A stretch of DNA of 64,000 bases from Thalassobaculum fulvum. Its GTDB lineage: Bacteria; Pseudomonadota; Alphaproteobacteria; Thalassobaculales; Thalassobaculaceae. Shown here piece after piece: positions 59,605-64,000 of the stretch. Every line of letters starts with the position of its first letter. Position 1 is the first letter of the stretch. A program made the translations under genes and the position numbers. The notes below the pieces were generated by a model, which was not told where the DNA came from, did no database searches, and saw nothing but the letters and a program-made list of their open reading frames with translations. The stretch is from positions 124,001-188,000 of the forward strand of contig NZ_BMZS01000005.1 of the NCBI RefSeq assembly GCF_014652915.1, written 5' to 3'.

Positions 59605-60201
59605 ATGTTCGAGCCTAAGACCGACGATCCGTTCGAGCAGTTCCGAAGCTGGTTCGCCGATGCCGAGGCGTCGGAGCCGAACGATGCCAATGCGATGACC
59701 CTGGCGACCGCCGACAGCGACGGCCGGCCGTCGGCCCGTATCGTGCTGCTGAAGGACGTCGATGCGCGCGGCTTCGCGTTCTACACCAACACCGAGAGCC
59801 AGAAGGGTCGGCAGCTCGAGGTCAACCCGTTCGCGGCGCTGTGCTTCCACTGGAAGTCGTTGCGCCGGCAGGTCCGCGTCGAAGGGCCGGTCGCCGGCGT
59901 GAGCGATGCCGAGGCCGACGAGTACTACGCCAGCCGTCCGCGCGGCAGCCGGGTCGGGGCCTGGGCCTCGCAGCAGTCGCGACCGTTGGCGGACCGGCCG
60001 ACCCTGCTGTCGGCGGTGGCCCGCTTCGAGGCGGAGTACGACGGCAAGGACGTCCCGCGCCCGCCCTACTGGTCCGGCTACCGCCTGACCCCGCTGCGGA
60101 TCGAGTTCTGGCAGGACGGCGAGTTCCGCCTGCACGACCGCTTCCTGTACTCCCGGCCGAGCGACGGCGCACCGTGGGTGATGCAGCGGCTGTTCCCCTG
60201 A
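59605..60201 (+). CDS. pdxH: Pyridoxamine/pyridoxine 5'-phosphate oxidase
   Basis: A 198-residue FMN enzyme: DPFEQFRSWFADAEASEP at the N-terminus, FMN-contacting RIVLLKDVDARGFAFYTN, and QVRVEGPVAGVSDAEADEYY followed by SRPRGSRVGAWASQQS. The C-terminal signature LTPLRIEFWQDGEFRLHDR is also present. It oxidises PNP and PMP to pyridoxal phosphate. The ATG follows GAAGGGG. It is divergent from the RT0821 gene. Confidence 0.96.
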   Translation: MFEPKTDDPFEQFRSWFADAEASEPNDANAMTLATADSDGRPSARIVLLKDVDARGFAFYTNTESQKGRQLEVNPFAALCFHWKSLRRQVRVEGPVAGVSDAEADEYYASRPRGSRVGAWASQQSRPLADRPTLLSAVARFEAEYDGKDVPRPPYWSGYRLTPLRIEFWQDGEFRLHDRFLYSRPSDGAPWVMQRLFP

Positions 60202-60209
60202 GGCAGGCG

Positions 60210-61160
60210 GTGCCGGCACCGCTGGACCCGATCGCCGACGCCCCGCGGATCGCGCGTCTGACCCGGCGCATGGCGGTCGGGGCGACGGCGGTCGCCGCCG
60301 TGCTGATCATGGTCAAGACCGGGGCCTGGTGGACCACCGATTCGGTGGCGATGCTGTCCAGCCTGGTCGACTCGCTGCTCGACGTCGGGATGTCGCTGGT
60401 CACCCTGCTGGCGGTCCAGAAGGCGGCGAAGCCGGCGGACCGGGAGCACCGGTGGGGCCATGGCAAGGCCGAGTCGCTCGCCGCCCTCAGCCAGGCCGCC
60501 TTCATCGGCGGTTCGGCGGTACTGGTGCTGGTCGAGTGCGGGCGTCGGCTGGTCGATCCGGAACCGATCCGGCACGAGTGGATCGGCATCGCAACCTCGG
60601 TGTTCGCCATCGTCCTGAGCCTGGCGCTGGTCGCGGTGCAGAGCCTGGTGATCCGGCGCACCGGCTCGCTGGCCATCGCCGCCGACCGGGCCCACTACAG
60701 CGCCGACCTGGTGGTGAACGCCGGCGTCATAGCCTCGTTCTTGGCGGCCGGCCTGGGGGGCTGGATCTGGCTGGATCCGCTGATCGCCGGCGTGATCGCC
60801 GCGTGGATGGGCCGCAGCGCATGGCGGATCGGCTACGGTGCGATCGACCTGCTGATGGACCGCGAGCTGCCCGACGAGGAGCGCGGGCGGATCCGTCGGA
60901 TTGCCCTCGACCACCCGGCGGTGATCGGGGTGCGTGACCTGCGGACCCGCCGATCCGGCACCGACACCTTCGTGCAGATGATCCTGGTGGTCGACGGCGG
61001 ACTCACCGTCGACCAGGCCCACCGCATCGTCGACGATGTCGAGGCGGCGGTCTGCGAAGCGTTTCCCAGCGTCGAGGTCCTGATTCACGAGGAGCCCGAC
61101 CACTTGCCCGAGGAGCGGTCGACGGCCCGTCGGCCGGGTAGTCGTCATGGCAGCGTCTGA
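60210..61160 (+). CDS. Cation diffusion facilitator (CDF) transporter
   Basis: A 316-residue six-helix CDF protein. Metal-site residues appear in the helix 2 SLVDSLLDVGMSL segment and the helix 5 HYSADLVVN segment. The intracellular motif DREHRWGHGKAESLAALSQ and a C-terminal cytoplasmic domain (TFVQMILVVDGGLTVDQAH) are typical. It exports Zn2+, Fe2+ or related divalent metals by proton exchange. No ATG precedes helix 1; the GTG 9 nt after the pdxH stop, with GAGGCAGG upstream, is taken as the start. Its 3' end overlaps the next gene by 14 nt. Confidence 0.9.
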   Translation: MPAPLDPIADAPRIARLTRRMAVGATAVAAVLIMVKTGAWWTTDSVAMLSSLVDSLLDVGMSLVTLLAVQKAAKPADREHRWGHGKAESLAALSQAAFIGGSAVLVLVECGRRLVDPEPIRHEWIGIATSVFAIVLSLALVAVQSLVIRRTGSLAIAADRAHYSADLVVNAGVIASFLAAGLGGWIWLDPLIAGVIAAWMGRSAWRIGYGAIDLLMDRELPDEERGRIRRIALDHPAVIGVRDLRTRRSGTDTFVQMILVVDGGLTVDQAHRIVDDVEAAVCEAFPSVEVLIHEEPDHLPEERSTARRPGSRHGSV

Positions 61161-62739
61161 CAGGACTGGACCGGCGGCCGGAGACGGCGGACGGCTGGAG
61201 CGGCTGACGGCGTTCCTTGCCGACCCGGCGACCCACGGCCTCCCGGCGGACCGGATGGCCGGGCCGATCGAGACCCACGGCGCGGTCGTGGTGCTGGCCG
61301 GCGATCGAGCCTACAAGATCAAGAAGCCGGTCGCCCTGCCTTACATGGACCTGTCGACGGTCGCCAAGCGCCGCCGGATCTGCCGGCGCGAGGTCGAGAT
61401 CAACCGCCGGACCGCCCCGGAACTCTACCTCGGCGTCGGGGCGGTCACGGTCGGGCGCGACGGCCGCTGGCGCCTGCGCGACCCGGACGCGCCCCGCGGC
61501 GAAGGCGAGCGGCCGGTCGAGCCGGTCGTGGTCATGCAGCGCTTCGACGGCGACTGCCTGTTCGACCGGCTGGCCGAGCGTGGGGAACTGACGGAAGCCG
61601 ACCTCGACCGGCTGGCTTCGGCGGTGGCGCGGGCGCACGACGACGCGCCGAGACGCCGGCGGACGCCCGGCTCGACGCTGGTCGGCGATGTGCTGGCGAT
61701 CAACCGGGCCGGCCTGCAGGCCGGTGTGCCGGCGGTGTTCGCGCCCGAGGCCGCCGGCGCGCTGATCGAGCGGACCGAGGCCCTGGCGGCGCGCCTCGCC
61801 GACCGGCTGGACGAGCGTGGCCGGCGCGGCCGCGTCCGGCGCTGCCACGGCGACCTGCACCTGCGCAACGTGTTTCGCGGCCCGGACGGCCAGCCGGTGC
61901 TGTTCGACGCCCTGGAGTTCGACGAGGAACTGGCGACCGTCGACGTCGCCTACGACCTGGCGTTCCTGCTGATGGACCTGCTGCATCGCGGTCTCGCCGA
62001 AGGGGCCAACCGGGTGTGGAACGGCTGGCTCGCGGCAGCGCGGGACGATGGCGCGGCCGAACCGCTGCCGCTGTTCCTGTCGATGCGCGCCGCGGTGCGC
62101 GCGCATGTCGGCGCCACCGCCGCGACCCAGCACGGCCTCGACCGCGCCGGCGCCGAGGAGGCGCGGCGCTACCTGCGGGAAGCCGCCGCGTTCCTCGACG
62201 ACGTTCCGCCGGCAATCGTCGCGATCGGCGGGATTTCCGGGACCGGCAAGACCACGCTGGCACGGGCCCTGGCGCCGCATCTCGGCCGGGCGCCCGGAGC
62301 CGCCGTGCTGCGCTCCGACGTCATCCGCAAGCAACGCTTCGGCGTGCCCGAGACCGAGCATCTGCCGCAGGCGGCGTACCAGCAGTCGGTCAGCCGTCGG
62401 GTCATGGCCGAGGTCCACCGCCGGGCCGGCCGGATCGCCGGGTTCGGAAGCGCCGTGATCGCCGACACCGTGTACGGGCGCCCCGCCGACCGGCGCGGCA
62501 TAGCGGAGGCGGCCGCTCGAGCCGGCGTGCCGTTCCACGGGGTCTGGCTGGAGCTGCCGGCCGAACAGGCGAAGGCGCGGGTCGATGCGCGCAAGGGCGA
62601 TGCCTCGGACGCGACGTCCCAGGTCGTGGCCCTGCAGGTCGACAGCGTGGTCCCGCCGACGGACTGGCTGCGTCTCGATGCCGGCCGGCCGATCGGGGAC
62701 CTGGTCGACGCGGTCCTGGAGGCGGTCGGTACCCGTTGA
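61147..62739 (+). CDS. Aminoglycoside-phosphotransferase-like/AAA kinase fusion
   Basis: A 530-residue two-domain protein. Residues 1 to about 340 form a kinase-like APH fold (VVVLAGDRAYKIKKPVALPY, with CHGDLHLRNVF as the catalytic loop). Residues about 355-530 form a P-loop kinase with Walker A GISGTGKTT at about 362-370 and a LRSDVIRKQRFG segment. This fusion is widespread in proteobacteria; what it phosphorylates is unknown. The gene begins inside the last codons of the CDF transporter gene, so it is translationally coupled to it. Confidence 0.9.
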   Translation: MAASDRTGPAAGDGGRLERLTAFLADPATHGLPADRMAGPIETHGAVVVLAGDRAYKIKKPVALPYMDLSTVAKRRRICRREVEINRRTAPELYLGVGAVTVGRDGRWRLRDPDAPRGEGERPVEPVVVMQRFDGDCLFDRLAERGELTEADLDRLASAVARAHDDAPRRRRTPGSTLVGDVLAINRAGLQAGVPAVFAPEAAGALIERTEALAARLADRLDERGRRGRVRRCHGDLHLRNVFRGPDGQPVLFDALEFDEELATVDVAYDLAFLLMDLLHRGLAEGANRVWNGWLAAARDDGAAEPLPLFLSMRAAVRAHVGATAATQHGLDRAGAEEARRYLREAAAFLDDVPPAIVAIGGISGTGKTTLARALAPHLGRAPGAAVLRSDVIRKQRFGVPETEHLPQAAYQQSVSRRVMAEVHRRAGRIAGFGSAVIADTVYGRPADRRGIAEAAARAGVPFHGVWLELPAEQAKARVDARKGDASDATSQVVALQVDSVVPPTDWLRLDAGRPIGDLVDAVLEAVGTR

Positions 62740-62826
62740 TTTGGCTCAATGCCCGGGCTGTGATGCCGGGGCCTATTGTTGCCGACGCGGGGCGCACCGC
62801 CCATGTCGAACTGTGGAGGTTCCGAG

Positions 62827-63675
62827 ATGAAGAGACTTCTGGTTCCGTTGCTCGGCGATGCCGGCGACAGGCCGGCCCTGGATCTTGCCGCCGCGATCGC
62901 GAAGCGGCGCGGTGCGCATATCGACGCCATTCTGTTCGTGCGCGATCCCCGCGACATGATTCCGCTGGTGGGCGAGGGCTTCAACGCGTCGATGATCGAC
63001 AGCATCGTCGAGGCGGCCGAGGCCCAGGCCGCGGATCGCGACCGGGCGGCGCGGGCGACCTACTCGGCGTGGCGCGAGGACGCCGGCATTTCCGAGGTCG
63101 AGGCGGCGGGGAAGCCGTCGGCATCGTTCTCGTCGGTGACCGGATCGCTGCCGAGCGCCGTGGTACGACCGTCCCGGACGGCGGATCTCGTCGTGTTCGC
63201 CCGCTCGAAGGCCGAGGACGGCCAGGAGCGCGCCGGTCTGGTCGAGGTCGCGATGTTCGATTCCGGGCGGCCGGTGCTGCTGGCCGGGTCGGCGGGCGGT
63301 GCCGACGTCGGCCGCCGGGTCGTCGTGGGCTGGAACGGGTCGGCCGAGGCCGCGCGGGCGATTGCGATGTCGATGCCGTTGCTGGCGGCGGCGGACGCGG
63401 TCACGGTCGTGGTGGTCGACGACGGCGATGTCACCGAGACTCCGGACGATCTGGTGCGTACGATGTCGCTCTGGGGAATCGCGGCGACCGGCCGGACCGT
63501 GAAGGTCGGGTCCGAGGGGGTGGCCGCCACGCTCGAAGCCGAGGCGTCGGCGGCCGGCGCCGACATGATCCTGCTCGGTGCCTACAGTCACAGCCGGGTC
63601 CGCGAATTCGTGATGGGCGGCGTGACGGACGATGCACTGACCGATTCGACGGTCGCGATGATGCTGGCCCGCTGA
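62827..63675 (+). CDS. Universal stress protein, UspA family
   Basis: A 282-residue protein with an N-terminal segment, MKRLLVPLLGDAGDRPALD, and a C-terminal UspA-type half (RRVVVGWNGSAEAARAIAMS, DMILLGAYSHSRVREFVMGG). The last matches the G-2x-G-9x-G(S/T) nucleotide-binding pattern only partly. It is cytoplasmic, with a role in stress survival by family analogy. TGGAGG precedes the ATG. Confidence 0.88.
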   Translation: MKRLLVPLLGDAGDRPALDLAAAIAKRRGAHIDAILFVRDPRDMIPLVGEGFNASMIDSIVEAAEAQAADRDRAARATYSAWREDAGISEVEAAGKPSASFSSVTGSLPSAVVRPSRTADLVVFARSKAEDGQERAGLVEVAMFDSGRPVLLAGSAGGADVGRRVVVGWNGSAEAARAIAMSMPLLAAADAVTVVVVDDGDVTETPDDLVRTMSLWGIAATGRTVKVGSEGVAATLEAEASAAGADMILLGAYSHSRVREFVMGGVTDDALTDSTVAMMLAR

Positions 63676-63697
63676 GCCGTCAGGGAGGAAGGAAAGA

Positions 63698-64000
63698 ATG
63701 CCGTTGAGGACCATCCGGCTTGAGCTTGCCCGGAATGCCGAGTTTCCCGAGGGGAGCCCGGCCCGGGGTTACGAGTTCCGCGCCCCGCTGACCGGCGATG
63801 GGACGCTCGATCACGAGGGGTGGCGGGACGTCAAGGATTCCTGCACCGTTCGCCGCTTCTGGAACGGCGAGCCCGACGAGCAGGGGTTGCTGATCCACAC
63901 GCGCGGCAAGCGCTGGATGTTCCACTACGACCATCCGGGCGAGGTGGACGATCACGACGACCCGATCTTCCGTTTCGACCGGCACCATTTCGTCGAAGGC
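63698..64000 (+). CDS. Unknown protein, truncated at the window end
   Basis: The first 101 residues are visible, starting at an ATG after AGGGAGGAAGGAAAG and 22 nt past the uspA stop. The sequence has no signal peptide and contains GKRWMFHYDHPGEVDDHDDP, which suggests an acidic, His/Asp-rich small protein. It may be a two-gene unit with uspA. No family recognised. Confidence 0.75.
   Translation, partial: MPLRTIRLELARNAEFPEGSPARGYEFRAPLTGDGTLDHEGWRDVKDSCTVRRFWNGEPDEQGLLIHTRGKRWMFHYDHPGEVDDHDDPIFRFDRHHFVEG

Noticed and set aside
1-64000. CRISPR arrays, phage genes or insertion sequences
   Set aside because: No regularly spaced direct repeats, Cas, integrase, transposase or phage structural genes are visible; the repeats found are isolated inverted elements.

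Overview
The window is about 70% GC, densely packed and free of phage, plasmid or insertion-sequence genes. Gene content (FabI, chorismate synthase, PdxH, an RT0821-type lipoprotein, DctP-type binding proteins, FkbM methyltransferases, TIGR04372 glycosyltransferase, an R-body protein) suggests a chromosomal segment of a free-living alphaproteobacterium, probably Rhodospirillales-like. That assignment is inference from gene families, not from a marker gene.

Layout. 1-4.2 kb: 3' part of a CinA-like molybdopterin-binding protein, an enoyl-CoA hydratase, a small lipoprotein, an ammonium-transporter/histidine-kinase fusion and a tRNA-Leu(UAA). 4.2-22.2 kb: general metabolism and transport (gamma-butyrobetaine-hydroxylase-like dioxygenase, M20 amidohydrolase, a coupled ilvE operon, a sensor kinase, two uncharacterised proteins, HD hydrolase, iron alcohol dehydrogenase, two MFS and one EamA transporter, SPOR lipoprotein). 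22.3-37.8 kb: a region rich in amide and ring hydrolases with two tandem TRAP binding proteins, D-hydantoinase and N-carbamoyl-D-amino-acid hydrolase. Interleaved with these are an R-body (RebB) operon, three FkbM methyltransferases and a TIGR04372 glycosyltransferase. 37.9-47.9 kb: TTC38-like protein, extensin-like protein, TlyA, DUF2806 protein, SUMF1-domain protein, cytochrome b561, FliL-like protein, SppA, AroC and FabI. 48.2-56.1 kb: a surface-modification island. 56.4-64 kb: YihY, CbpA-type DnaJ, RT0821 lipoprotein, PdxH, CDF transporter, APH/AAA fusion kinase, UspA and a truncated unknown.

The most striking system is the minus-strand operon at about 49.6-56.1 kb. In transcription order it encodes an APS-kinase-like protein, a PEP-synthase-like protein with an ATP-grasp and a swivelling His domain but no PEP barrel, a class I glutamine amidotransferase, a nucleotidyltransferase, a SAM methyltransferase and a TPR/sulfotransferase-like protein. 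The first four match the characterised Campylobacter jejuni O-methyl phosphoramidate capsule pathway enzymes (Cj1415, Cj1418, Cj1417, Cj1416) in family, length and co-occurrence. I read the island as a phosphoramidate surface-glycan pathway in an alphaproteobacterium. The two sulfotransferase-like proteins next to it are candidate transferases for a 3'-phosphonucleotide donor.

Other notable items are the R-body operon with three tiny coupled companions, the Amt-kinase fusion, a 152-nt perfectly identical tract shared by the two TRAP binding-protein genes, and a dispersed palindromic repeat family with four copies between genes.
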